This document shows positions 1 to 6,421 of a DNA stretch of 7,893 nucleotides, one piece after another. Every line of letters begins with the position of its first letter. Positions within the stretch are counted from its first letter, which is position 1. The DNA is from an uncultured Prevotella sp. Its GTDB lineage: Bacteria > Bacteroidota > Bacteroidia > Bacteroidales > Bacteroidaceae. Where the stretch lies: NCBI GenBank assembly GCA_900762125.1, contig CAAFFL010000166.1:1-7893 (forward strand). Reading direction: 5' to 3'. The translations under genes and the position numbers were made by a program. A model generated the notes under the pieces. It was given only the letters and a program-made list of their open reading frames with translations, made no database searches and was not told the origin of the DNA.

Positions 1-536
1 CCCGAATAGCTCACGCAGAGTGCACCGTGGACGAATACCTCCAGCTCAAGGCTCGGCTCCGCCTCATGGATGGCGCGTATCTCGTCGAGGGATAGCTCCC
101 GGGCCAGCACCACACGGGTGAAGCCCAGGCTGCGGAACCACCGAACCTTCTCTGCCGTCCGCGTGTCACACTGCGTAGATGCATGGAGCACTGGGGCATG
201 ACCCACCTGCTGCAAGGCTACACGGCGCATCTCCAACGTTGCCATGTCCTGCACCAGGAGTGCGTCGACGCCAATGCGGGCGAGGTCCGTGATGAGCGCC
301 TGCGTATCCGATAGTTCTTCCTCGTAGATGATGGTGTTCACCGTGACGTAGACCTTTGCCCCAAACTGGTGGGCATAGTCCACCAGCGTCCGGATGTCGT
401 CCAGACTGTTGCCGGCAGCGGCACGGGCACCAAAGCGCGAGGCGCCGATGTAGACGGCGTCGGCACCATGGCTGATGGCGGCAAGGCCACAGGCCAGGTT
501 CTTGGCGGGAGCAAGGAGTTCAAGGGGTCTTTTCAT
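1..536 (-). CDS. U32 family protein (peptidase U32 / RNA-hydroxylation type), N-terminal 178 residues, cut by window edge
   Basis: The gene starts at the ATG at 536-534 and runs off the left edge, leaving 178 codons. It opens MKRPLELLAPAKN, followed by HGADAVYIGASRFGARA (residues 23-39), VTVNTIIYEEEL (64-75), VDALLVQDM (90-98), LHASTQCDT (117-125), VVLARELSL (142-150) and EVFVHGALCVSYS (166-178). These are hallmark blocks of the U32 family in the form that continues into a Cys-rich motif just past this edge. Characterised E. coli relatives, RlhA (23S rRNA C2501 hydroxylation) and TrhP (tRNA wobble-U hydroxylation), act in RNA modification; other members are annotated as collagenase-like peptidases. 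The fragment cannot decide between these, and the Cys-rich part is not visible. There is no clear Shine-Dalgarno, only A-rich sequence. The start lies about 12 nt past a perfect hairpin (549-569). It is 84 bp downstream of metA and may be read through from it. Confidence 0.9.
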   Translation of the reverse strand, partial: MKRPLELLAPAKNLACGLAAISHGADAVYIGASRFGARAAAGNSLDDIRTLVDYAHQFGAKVYVTVNTIIYEEELSDTQALITDLARIGVDALLVQDMATLEMRRVALQQVGHAPVLHASTQCDTRTAEKVRWFRSLGFTRVVLARELSLDEIRAIHEAEPSLELEVFVHGALCVSYS

Positions 537-542
537 TCTTTT

Positions 543-586
543 GTTTTTGTCAGGCTTGGTAAGCCTGACGGTCCAACGGCGAACAA
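543..586. repeat. Intergenic hairpin element, copy 1 (metA/U32 spacer)
   Basis: A perfect 9-bp inverted repeat with a 3-nt loop occupies 549-569 (GTCAGGCTT, GGT, AAGCCTGAC). It is preceded on the plus strand by a T-run and followed by CGGTCCAACGGCGAAC (569-584). The same arrangement recurs at 6422-6468: 14 of 16 flank bases match and the core GGCTTGRTAAGCC is shared. In the direction of transcription the stem is followed by A residues, not T residues, so it is not a standard rho-independent terminator. It could be a dispersed palindromic repeat, an RNA stabiliser or processing site, or a protein-binding site. Confidence 0.6.
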
Positions 587-620
587 CTTAACAAGCATAC
601 CAAGCATCTACCTTCAAGCA

Positions 621-1541
621 TCAACCATCAACCTTCAGCCAGTCGAACGGCGTCTCCTGGTAGACATAATAGTTGACCCAGTTATTATAGAGCAGGTTGG
701 CATGGGCGCGCCACGTCACAAACGGACCCTTGGCAGGGTCATCGTCACGGTAGTAGTGCTTGGGAACTTCCACATCGTCACGCTTTCCGAAGTCACGTTT
801 GTATTCCTTGTCAAGCGTCTCGGGAGCATACTCCAAGTGGCCGGTGATGAAGAACTCGCGTCCCTCCCGCGCCATGACGATGCTCACGCCGCTCTCCGGC
901 GACTCGGCAATAATCTCCAGTTCGGGCACCTGCTCGATGTCCTCACGTCGCACCTCTGTATGGCGGCTATGCGGCATGTGGAATACGTCGTCGAAGCCTC
1001 GGAAGATGGGCAACTCGGGGCGCAAAGGATGCTCCGGGAAGATGCCAAACATCTTCTTCGGTAGCGGATACTTCGGCACGCCATAGAAATGATAGAGTCC
1101 CGCCTGTGCCGCCCAGCAGATGTAGAGCGTGGAGGTGACATGCGTCCGTGCCCAGTCGAAGATCGTCGTGATCTCGTCCCAATACTCCACCTCCTCGAAG
1201 GGCATCAGCTCCACAGGGGCACCCGTGACGATCAGTCCGTCCCAGTTAGTCTTCTTGAGCTCGTCGAAGTCCTTGTAGAACATCATCATGTGCTCAATGG
1301 GCGTGTTCTTCGGCGTATGGCTCTTGAGTTTGAGGAAGTTGATCTCCATCTGCAGAGGAGAGTTTGAGAGCAGGCGGATGAGGTCCGTCTCCGTCGTCAC
1401 TTTCAGAGGCATGAGGTTAAGGACGATGATCTTCAGCGGACGGATGTCCTGACTATGAGCCCTCGTCTCGTCCATGACGAAGATGTTCTCCCGCTTGAGA
1501 ATGTCGATGGCGGGAAGCCTGTCTGGTAATCTTACTGGCAT
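621..1541 (-). CDS. metA: Homoserine O-acyltransferase (MetA family), predicted to use acetyl-CoA
   Basis: MetA acylates the hydroxyl of L-homoserine in the first committed step of methionine synthesis, in the cytoplasm. The chosen start (MPVRLPDRLPA) gives 306 residues, the normal family length. A longer reading to 1604 would overlap the upstream peptidase gene and lacks homology. AAAGGA lies about 7 nt before this ATG. Family residues fall on E. coli numbering: nucleophile Cys142 in LYICWAAQAG, and His235 and Glu237 in FITGHLEYAP. Residue 111 is Glu (TGAPVELMPFEEV); in the family Glu here goes with acetyl-CoA, and Gly, as in E. coli, with succinyl-CoA. Pipelines often label such proteins homoserine O-succinyltransferase, so the acyl donor given here is an inference from one residue. 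The gene starts 16 bp after the M13 peptidase stop, leaving no room for a methionine-type riboswitch, and is probably co-transcribed with it. Confidence 0.96.
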   Translation of the reverse strand: MPVRLPDRLPAIDILKRENIFVMDETRAHSQDIRPLKIIVLNLMPLKVTTETDLIRLLSNSPLQMEINFLKLKSHTPKNTPIEHMMMFYKDFDELKKTNWDGLIVTGAPVELMPFEEVEYWDEITTIFDWARTHVTSTLYICWAAQAGLYHFYGVPKYPLPKKMFGIFPEHPLRPELPIFRGFDDVFHMPHSRHTEVRREDIEQVPELEIIAESPESGVSIVMAREGREFFITGHLEYAPETLDKEYKRDFGKRDDVEVPKHYYRDDDPAKGPFVTWRAHANLLYNNWVNYYVYQETPFDWLKVDG

Positions 1542-1557
1542 GTTTTGTTCCTTTCTT

Positions 1558-3594
1558 TTACCAAAGCTTGAGGCGCTGGTCCTCAGGGATGTACATCTTG
1601 TCACCGGGCTTCACACCGAAGGCATCGTACCACGCCTGGATGTGCGGCAGAGCGCCATTGACACGCCACTCGCCCAGCGCGTGCGGATCACGCTTCACAC
1701 GGTTGCGAATCTCCTGCTCAGTAATGTTCTGTCCCCAGACGCCAGCGTAGGCGATGAAGAAGCGCTGCTCGGGCGTGAAGCCGTCCTTGTTCTTCAGCGG
1801 CTTCTTGGCCGTCGCGTTCTTGAAGGCGTTGAAGGCCACCTGCAGACCACCGTGGTCAGCCAGGTTCTCGCCGAGGGTGAACTTTCCGTTGGAATGCAGG
1901 CCCGGGAGCACCTCGATGGCGTCGAAGAAGTCCGCATAGAGCTTAGCACGCTGCTCGAAGCCCTTGGCATCATTAGCCGTCCACCAGTCGTGGAGATTGC
2001 CGTCGGCATCATACTGCCGTCCCTGATCGTCGAAGCCGTGCGTCATCTCGTGGCCGATGACCACACCGATGGCACCATAGTTGAATGCGGCGTCAGCCTT
2101 CGGGTCGAAGAACGGGCGCTGGAGGATGCCTGCGGGGAAGCAAATCTCGTTCGTCGTCGGGTTATAGTAGGCGTTCACCGTCTGCGGCGTCATGTACCAC
2201 TCGTCCTTATCGACCGGCTTGCCAGCCTTCTCCTCGACCATACGGTCGGCGTCGAACACGCGCACGGCCATCATGTTGCCGAAGAAGCTCTTCTGCGGGT
2301 CGATGGTGAGACGGCTATAGTCAATCCACTTGTTGGGATAACCAATCTTGACATAGAACTTATCCAGCTTCACATGGGCATTATGCTTTGTGGAGTCGCT
2401 CATCCATTCCTGAGCATCGAGGCGCTGACCGAGGCTCACCTGCAGGTTGTGGACCAGATCCTCCATCATCTTCTTGCTCGATGCAGGGAAGTAACGCTCG
2501 CAATACATCTTGCCCAGCGCCTGTCCCATGGCACCCTCGACCTGGTTGGTGGCGCGCTTCCAGAGGGGATAGTCCTCCTTGCGGCCGCTCATCGTCTTTC
2601 CGAAGAACTCGAAGTTGGCCTCCCGCACCTCGTCGGAGAGATAGCTGGTGCTACCCATAATGACGTCCCACTCCAAGAGAGCGCGGAGCTCGTCAGCCGT
2701 CTGCAGCGCGGTGAGCTTGTCCAGGCCAGCGAAGAATGCCGGCTGACCAACGATCATCTCCTGGATGTAGTCCGTCTTCACGCCCTCAGCGGTTGCCAGC
2801 TCCACCAGCGGGATGTTGGGATAGTTGCTTTGGAACTCCTTGAGCGTCATCTTATTGTAGTTGGCCTGCGGGTCACGAAGCTCCACATTACTCTTCGAGA
2901 TCAGGGCGAGCTCCGTCTCAAAGCGGAACACCTGCTGCGCCTTTGCCACGGCCTGCGCCTCGGTGAAGCCATAGAGCCGGAACATCTTGACGATGTGCTT
3001 CTTATAAGCCTCACGGATGTCGACGGTAGCCTTATCGTTGTTCACATACCAGTCCTTCTGCCCGAGCGTCAGTCCGCCCTGCGAGAGGCTTAGGATGTTC
3101 ATTGTGACATTCTTGTCATCGGCACCGAAATAAGAGCCGAAAGGCTGTCCGAGGCCCACCTTGGCGTACTTCAGCTGCAGCTGGTGGAGGGCCGCGATAT
3201 CCTTGGCACCCTCAATCTCACTGAGCAGCGGCTTCACGGGCGCGATACCCTCGCGGTTGCGACGAGCGGTGTCCAGAGCCATCTTGTAGAAGTCGGCAAG
3301 CTTACGCTCGGTGGTACCCGCCTTGAAGGTCTTCTTCGTCAGCGAGCCGAGGATGGTGTTGACCTGTTTGTTGACATTCTCCTGCAGCATGTCGAACGAG
3401 CCAAAGCGGCTGTAGGCAGCAGGCAGGGGGTTGAGCTTCTGCCAGCCACCGGTGGCAAACTGATAGAAATCGTCTTGCGGCTTGGCGGCGCGATCGAGGT
3501 TGGTCAAGTCGAGACCTGACTGGTTCTGAGCCTCCACACCCATGACGGGGGCGGCAAAGAGCAGGGCCAGGGGAAGAAATTGTTTCATTGTCAT
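1558..3594 (-). CDS. pepO: M13 family zinc metallopeptidase (PepO/neprilysin-like), exported
   Basis: A 678-residue gluzincin of the neprilysin/PepO family, about the usual bacterial length. The N-terminus (MTMKQFLPLALLFAAPVMG, then VEA-Q) looks like a Sec signal peptide cleaved near residue 22; there is no lipobox Cys, so the mature enzyme is probably periplasmic or secreted. The M13 N-domain spans roughly 28-420. The catalytic domain shows NAYYNP (474-479, substrate-binding motif), the zinc motif HEMTH (515-519) with ligands His515 and His519 and catalytic Glu516, then GENLAD (575-580) carrying third ligand Glu576. Arg644 in GEWRVNG and the terminal RLKLW also fit. It would cleave small to medium peptides; the substrate cannot be told. 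The ATG at 3594 and another two codons later both fit, since neither has a clear Shine-Dalgarno. It lies 97 bp after the ABC-F gene and 16 bp before metA. Confidence 0.95.
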   Translation of the reverse strand: MTMKQFLPLALLFAAPVMGVEAQNQSGLDLTNLDRAAKPQDDFYQFATGGWQKLNPLPAAYSRFGSFDMLQENVNKQVNTILGSLTKKTFKAGTTERKLADFYKMALDTARRNREGIAPVKPLLSEIEGAKDIAALHQLQLKYAKVGLGQPFGSYFGADDKNVTMNILSLSQGGLTLGQKDWYVNNDKATVDIREAYKKHIVKMFRLYGFTEAQAVAKAQQVFRFETELALISKSNVELRDPQANYNKMTLKEFQSNYPNIPLVELATAEGVKTDYIQEMIVGQPAFFAGLDKLTALQTADELRALLEWDVIMGSTSYLSDEVREANFEFFGKTMSGRKEDYPLWKRATNQVEGAMGQALGKMYCERYFPASSKKMMEDLVHNLQVSLGQRLDAQEWMSDSTKHNAHVKLDKFYVKIGYPNKWIDYSRLTIDPQKSFFGNMMAVRVFDADRMVEEKAGKPVDKDEWYMTPQTVNAYYNPTTNEICFPAGILQRPFFDPKADAAFNYGAIGVVIGHEMTHGFDDQGRQYDADGNLHDWWTANDAKGFEQRAKLYADFFDAIEVLPGLHSNGKFTLGENLADHGGLQVAFNAFKNATAKKPLKNKDGFTPEQRFFIAYAGVWGQNITEQEIRNRVKRDPHALGEWRVNGALPHIQAWYDAFGVKPGDKMYIPEDQRLKLW

Positions 3595-3631
3595 TGTTGC
3601 TTATTTTTTTGTTATGTTGTTGTCTGGGCAT

Positions 3632-3652
3632 TCGGCAAGTATAACTTGCCGA
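3632..3652. repeat. Perfect hairpin in ABC-F/M13 spacer
   Basis: A 9-bp perfect inverted repeat with a 3-nt loop (TCGGCAAGT, ATA, ACTTGCCGA) lies between the ABC-F stop (3692) and the M13 start (3594). It has exactly the geometry of the hairpins at 549-569 and 6431-6451, but its stem sequence and flanks differ. In the direction of transcription about 17 nt of mixed sequence follow and then an A-run, so it does not look like an intrinsic terminator. It would sit in the M13 mRNA leader if the ABC-F transcript reads through. Confidence 0.55.
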
Positions 3653-3691
3653 TCTATATTAACGGTACGCGGATACCAAAGGGGGCAAACG

Positions 3692-5668
3692 TTACTGGAG
3701 CTGCTCCAGCTGCTCAGAGAGCTCCATCCATCGGTCGTTCTCCTTGTCGAGAGCGTCGTGGGTGGTGGTGTACTCGGTGACGAGCTTCATGTCGGAAGCG
3801 TTCTTCGGGTCCATGAGGAGGGTGTCGAGCTCTTTCAGACGAGCCTCCATGCCGGCGATCTTCTTCTCGCTCTCCTCCACGAGGCGCTGGGCCTTGCGTA
3901 TGCGCTTCTGCTGCTCCTTGTGCTCGGCATAGGAAGTAGCCCCACCCGCGCGAGCCTGCGGCTCGCTTGCCCCTCCCCTATGCGGGGAGGGGATTGATAT
4001 GTCTTGCTTTACCTCTTTGGGTGCAATAGAGGGCGAAGTTTCCAGTGCCTCATGAATGCTCTCGGCGTTGTGGGCACGGAGATAGTCGTAGATGCCGCCG
4101 ATGTGCTCACGGACCTTGCCGCCACCAAACTCGTAGACCTTCGAGACCAAGCCATCGAGGAACTCACGGTCGTGGCTGACGATGATCGCTGTGCCATCGA
4201 AGGCCCGAATGGCCTCCTTCAGCACCTCCTTCGAGGGGATGTCGAGATGGTTAGTCGGCTCGTCGAGGATGAGGAGGTTGACCGGCTCAAGGAGCAGGCG
4301 GATCATGGCCAGACGGGAGCGTTCGCCACCCGAGAGCACCTTCACCATCTTCTCCGACGTCTCGCCGCCGAACATGAACGCGCCGAGGAGGTCGTTGATC
4401 TTAAGACGCATCTCGCCCGTAGCGACCTGGTCGATGGTGTCGTAGATGGAGATGGACTCGTCGAGGAGCTGTGCCTGGTTCTGTGCAAAGTAGCCGATCT
4501 GCACGTTGTGGCCAATCTTCAGCTTGCCCGTAAACGGTATCTCGCCCATGATGCACTTCACCAGCGTGGACTTTCCCTCGCCGTTCTTTCCCACGAAGGC
4601 GACCTTCTCGCCGCGCTTGATGGTCATGTCGACGTGGTCGAAGATGGTGTGCTGACCATAGTCCTTCCGCACATCGTCGCAGATGACAGGATAGTCACCA
4701 CTGCGGAGACAAGGCGGAAACTTCAGGTGCATCACCTTGTTGTCCACCTCGTCGACCTCGATGGGCACGATCTTCTCCAGTTGGCGAATGCGCTGCTGCA
4801 CCTGCACGGCCTTCGTGGCCTGATAGCGGAAGCGCTCGATGAACGCCTTCGTGTCGGCAATCTCCTTCTGCTGGTTCTCATAGGCGCGGAGCTGCTGCTC
4901 ACGGCGCTCCTGGCGCAGGACGAGGTATTCGTCGTATTTGACCTTATAGTCCTCCACATGTCCACAAGTGATCTCCAGCGTGCGGTTGGTGACATTGTTG
5001 ATGAACGCGCGGTCGTGGCTGACGAGGACGACGGCCTTCGCGCTCTGAGCGAGAAACTGCTCCAGCCACTGGATGGACTCGATGTCGAGGTGGTTCGTCG
5101 GCTCGTCAAGGAGGAGCACGTCAGGCTTGCGGAGGAGGATCTTCGCCAGCTCGATGCGCATGCGCCAGCCGCCCGAGAACTCACGCGTGGGGCGGTCGAA
5201 GTCAGTGCGTTCGAAGCCCAGACCGATGAGCGTTCGCTCCATCTCCGCCTCATAGTTGTCGCCACCCATCATCATGTAGCACTCATGCTCCTGCGTGAAG
5301 CGCTCCACGAGCTGCAAGTAGCTCTCACTCTCGTAGTCGGTGCGGTCGGCCATCTCCTGCTCCATCTTGGCCAGCTGGTCCTTCACCCGTGTGGTGTCGC
5401 TGAAAGCCTTGCGCGTCTCCTCTCGGACTGTGGTGTCGTCGCTGAGGCGCATCACCTGCGGCAGGTAGCCGATGGTGGTGTCGGTGGGTATGGCGACGTT
5501 GCCGGCTGTGGGCTTTTGGAGTCCACAGAGTATCTTGAGCATGGTCGACTTTCCGGCGCCGTTCTTTCCCACGAGGGCAATGCGGTCGTGGTCGTTCACG
5601 ACGAAGCTGACGTCGTGGAACAGCGGCTTGACGCCGAACTCAACCTTCAGGTTTTCTACTGAAATCAT
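3692..5668 (-). CDS. ABC-F family ATP-binding protein (translation factor type), two tandem ATPase domains
   Basis: A 658-residue cytoplasmic protein with two ABC ATPase domains and no membrane segments, which marks the ABC-F class. Domain 1 has Walker A GKNGAGKST (34-42), signature FSGGW (164-168), Walker B LLLDEP (185-190) and switch SHD (217-219). A charged helical arm at about 240-300 (RQERREQQLRAYENQQ) corresponds to the P-site-tRNA interaction linker. Domain 2 has GKNGEGKST (360-368), LSGGER (445-450), LLILDEP (465-471) and SHD (498-500). A variable linker (540-580) leads to a C-terminal coiled coil (582-656). Family members bind the ribosomal E site and relieve stalled or antibiotic-bound ribosomes; length and coiled coil recall Uup/YdiF, but the subgroup cannot be fixed by eye. 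Residues about 559-577 are encoded by a double palindrome that may be an insertion. The start matches family N-termini (MISVENLKVEFG) and has its own upstream promoter. Confidence 0.95.
   Translation of the reverse strand: MISVENLKVEFGVKPLFHDVSFVVNDHDRIALVGKNGAGKSTMLKILCGLQKPTAGNVAIPTDTTIGYLPQVMRLSDDTTVREETRKAFSDTTRVKDQLAKMEQEMADRTDYESESYLQLVERFTQEHECYMMMGGDNYEAEMERTLIGLGFERTDFDRPTREFSGGWRMRIELAKILLRKPDVLLLDEPTNHLDIESIQWLEQFLAQSAKAVVLVSHDRAFINNVTNRTLEITCGHVEDYKVKYDEYLVLRQERREQQLRAYENQQKEIADTKAFIERFRYQATKAVQVQQRIRQLEKIVPIEVDEVDNKVMHLKFPPCLRSGDYPVICDDVRKDYGQHTIFDHVDMTIKRGEKVAFVGKNGEGKSTLVKCIMGEIPFTGKLKIGHNVQIGYFAQNQAQLLDESISIYDTIDQVATGEMRLKINDLLGAFMFGGETSEKMVKVLSGGERSRLAMIRLLLEPVNLLILDEPTNHLDIPSKEVLKEAIRAFDGTAIIVSHDREFLDGLVSKVYEFGGGKVREHIGGIYDYLRAHNAESIHEALETSPSIAPKEVKQDISIPSPHRGGASEPQARAGGATSYAEHKEQQKRIRKAQRLVEESEKKIAGMEARLKELDTLLMDPKNASDMKLVTEYTTTHDALDKENDRWMELSEQLEQLQ
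3950..3992. repeat. Double palindrome inside the ABC-F coding sequence
   Basis: Two perfect inverted repeats lie three bases apart. The first is GCGAGCC / GGCTCGC with loop TGC (3950-3956 and 3960-3966). The second is CCCCTCCCC / GGGGAGGGG with loop TATGC (3970-3978 and 3984-3992). In frame they encode part of the Pro/Gly/Arg-rich stretch IPSPHRGGASEPQARAGGAT in the linker between the second ATPase domain and the terminal coiled coil. C/G-rich palindromes of this kind are a common form of small dispersed repeat; an in-frame insertion that leaves both domains whole is inferred, not shown. Confidence 0.6.
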
Positions 5669-5673
5669 CTATC

Positions 5674-5690
5674 TTGCAATTTTATTGCAA
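5674..5690. promoter_or_regulatory. Inverted repeat in the ABC-F promoter/leader
   Basis: TTGCAAT, TTT, ATTGCAA is a perfect 7-bp inverted repeat with a 3-nt spacer. It overlaps the 3' end of the -7 box (5688-5695) and stops five bases before the ABC-F start codon (5668). As DNA it could be an operator at the transcription start; as RNA a small A/U-rich hairpin would lie next to the start codon. No regulator is known from the sequence. Confidence 0.4.
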
Positions 5691-5719
5691 AGGTACTAAA
5701 AAAAAAAGACAGCCCCAAG
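5688..5719 (-). promoter_or_regulatory. Bacteroidetes-type promoter for the ABC-F gene
   Basis: On the minus strand TACCTTTG (5695-5688) is a full match to the Bacteroidetes -7 consensus TAnnTTTG. Exactly 20 nt upstream is CTTG (5719-5716), a 3 of 4 match to the -33 box TTTG. The expected start of transcription is near 5682, giving a very short leader of about 13 nt. The -33 box lies in the loop and stem of the rplT terminator and the T-run forms the spacer, so termination and re-initiation signals are superimposed. Confidence 0.65.
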
Positions 5720-5729
5720 TGGGACTGTC
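5698..5729 (-). terminator. Rho-independent terminator of the infC-rpmI-rplT operon
   Basis: Read on the minus strand, GACAGTCCC, ACTT, GGGGCTGTC forms a 9-bp stem (one T-G wobble) with a 4-nt loop, at 5729-5708. It is followed directly by ten T residues (5707-5698). It begins about 26 nt after the rplT stop codon, which is the textbook form and position for an intrinsic terminator. Confidence 0.93.
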
Positions 5730-5755
5730 CTTTTCAGTGTATCTTAAGTATTTTT

Positions 5756-6100
5756 TTACTTCACCTTGTCCACGATGGCCTTGAACGCCTCGGGGTTGTT
5801 CATGGCGAGGTCAGCGAGGACCTTGCGGTTGATCTCGATGCCTGCCTTGTGGAGCGCGCCCATGAGCTGGCTGTAGCTCATGTCCTGCAGACGAGCGGCA
5901 GCGTTGATACGCTGAATCCAGAGCGCGCGGAAGTTGCGCTTTTTGTTGCGGCGGTCGCGATAAGCGTAGGTGAGACCCTTCTCCCAGGTGTTCTTGGCAA
6001 CCGTCCAAACATTCTTGCGTGCGCCATAGTAACCCTTCGTGAGCTTCAGGATTCTAGTTCTTTTTGCCTTAGAGGCAACATGATTTACTGATCTTGGCAT
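5756..6100 (-). CDS. rplT: 50S ribosomal protein L20
   Basis: A 114-residue, strongly basic protein of normal L20 length. It begins MPRSVNHVASKAKR and carries the family blocks KGYYGARKNVWTVAKNTW (22-39), TYAYRDRRNKKRNFRALWIQ (44-63) and RINAAAR (64-70). L20 binds 23S rRNA early in large-subunit assembly. In several bacteria it also represses its own operon by binding the leader of the L35 gene. Here it is the last gene of infC-rpmI-rplT, 51 bp after rpmI, with a strong terminator following. The spacer before it is A-rich (AAAGAAACAAAATT before ATG) and lacks a Shine-Dalgarno site, as is usual in this phylum. Nothing is missing or unusual in the protein. Confidence 0.98.
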   Translation of the reverse strand: MPRSVNHVASKAKRTRILKLTKGYYGARKNVWTVAKNTWEKGLTYAYRDRRNKKRNFRALWIQRINAAARLQDMSYSQLMGALHKAGIEINRKVLADLAMNNPEAFKAIVDKVK

Positions 6101-6151
6101 AATTTTGTTTCTTTAATTCGTTCGACTAAAAAGTGTTACTGTGGTTCTCGT

Positions 6152-6349
6152 TTAGCGGAGGCAGAGCAGGTCGCGTACCTGCTTCATGTTGCTCTGGTCC
6201 ACGATAGCCTGGTGGTCCAGATTACGCTTCTGCTTCTTGGTCTTCTTAGTCAGAATGTGACTGTGGTAAGCGTGATGACGCTTGATCTTACCCGTACCAG
6301 TGAATGTGAATCTCTTCTTAGCACCGGAGTTCGTCTTTACTTTTGGCAT
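6152..6349 (-). CDS. rpmI: 50S ribosomal protein L35
   Basis: A 65-residue, very basic protein matching L35 in length and sequence: MPKVKTNSGAKKRFTFTGTG at the N-terminus, KIKRHHAYHSHILTKKTKKQ (21-40) in the middle and a C-terminal IVDQSNMKQVRDLL block. It is a small component of the large ribosomal subunit. It lies between infC (122-bp spacer) and rplT (51-bp spacer) in the widely conserved infC-rpmI-rplT order. The start codon is preceded by AATTTAAATTAAAAACAAAA, with no Shine-Dalgarno. The upstream spacer contains several potential stem-loops and could host feedback control by L20. Confidence 0.98.
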   Translation of the reverse strand: MPKVKTNSGAKKRFTFTGTGKIKRHHAYHSHILTKKTKKQKRNLDHQAIVDQSNMKQVRDLLCLR

Positions 6350-6385
6350 TTTTGTTTTTAATTTAAATTGTTATTATAGTCGATG

Positions 6386-6408
6386 GCAACGCATATACCA
6401 GGCGTTAC
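6386..6408 (-). promoter_or_regulatory. Potential stem-loop in the rpmI leader
   Basis: On the minus strand GTAACGC (6408-6402) can pair with GCGTTGC (6392-6386), giving seven pairs including one G-T wobble around a 9-nt loop. The foot of the stem is about 36 nt before the rpmI start codon. A second possible pairing, GGTGC (6413-6409) with GCACC (6432-6428), lies directly upstream and touches the hairpin element at 6431-6451. Together they cover most of the spacer. A role as an L20-responsive leader is a guess based on gene order. Confidence 0.35.
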
Positions 6409-6421
6409 GCACCTTTGTTAT

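Noticed and set aside
549..569. Rho-independent terminator after metA
   Set aside because: The hairpin is perfect, but on the transcribed strand it is followed by ACAAAAACAAA rather than T residues.
369..1064. 231-codon plus-strand open frame spanning the metA/U32 spacer
   Set aside because: It is antisense to two well-supported genes, and its apparent continuity across the spacer comes only from lack of stops.
1542..1604. 21-codon N-terminal extension of MetA
   Set aside because: It would overlap the 3' end of the M13 gene, has no homology to MetA N-termini, and the ATG at 1541 has an AAAGGA site and places Cys142, His235 and Glu237 at their standard numbers.
1474..3093. 539-codon open frame on the plus strand
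   Set aside because: It lies antisense to the M13 peptidase and metA, which have full catalytic motifs. Its translation is a Leu/Val/His-rich low-meaning sequence with no recognisable domain, as expected from the opposite strand of a GC-rich gene.
3660..3692. Promoter for the M13 gene (TAACGTTTG at the ABC-F stop codon)
   Set aside because: The spacing inside the -7 box is one base too long for TAnnTTTG, and no TTTG lies about 20 nt upstream.
4004..5662. 552-codon open frame on the plus strand
   Set aside because: It is antisense to almost the whole ABC-F gene. The translation is a repetitive Leu/Val/Glu/Asp-rich string mirroring the reverse complement of that gene, with no motif or start signal.
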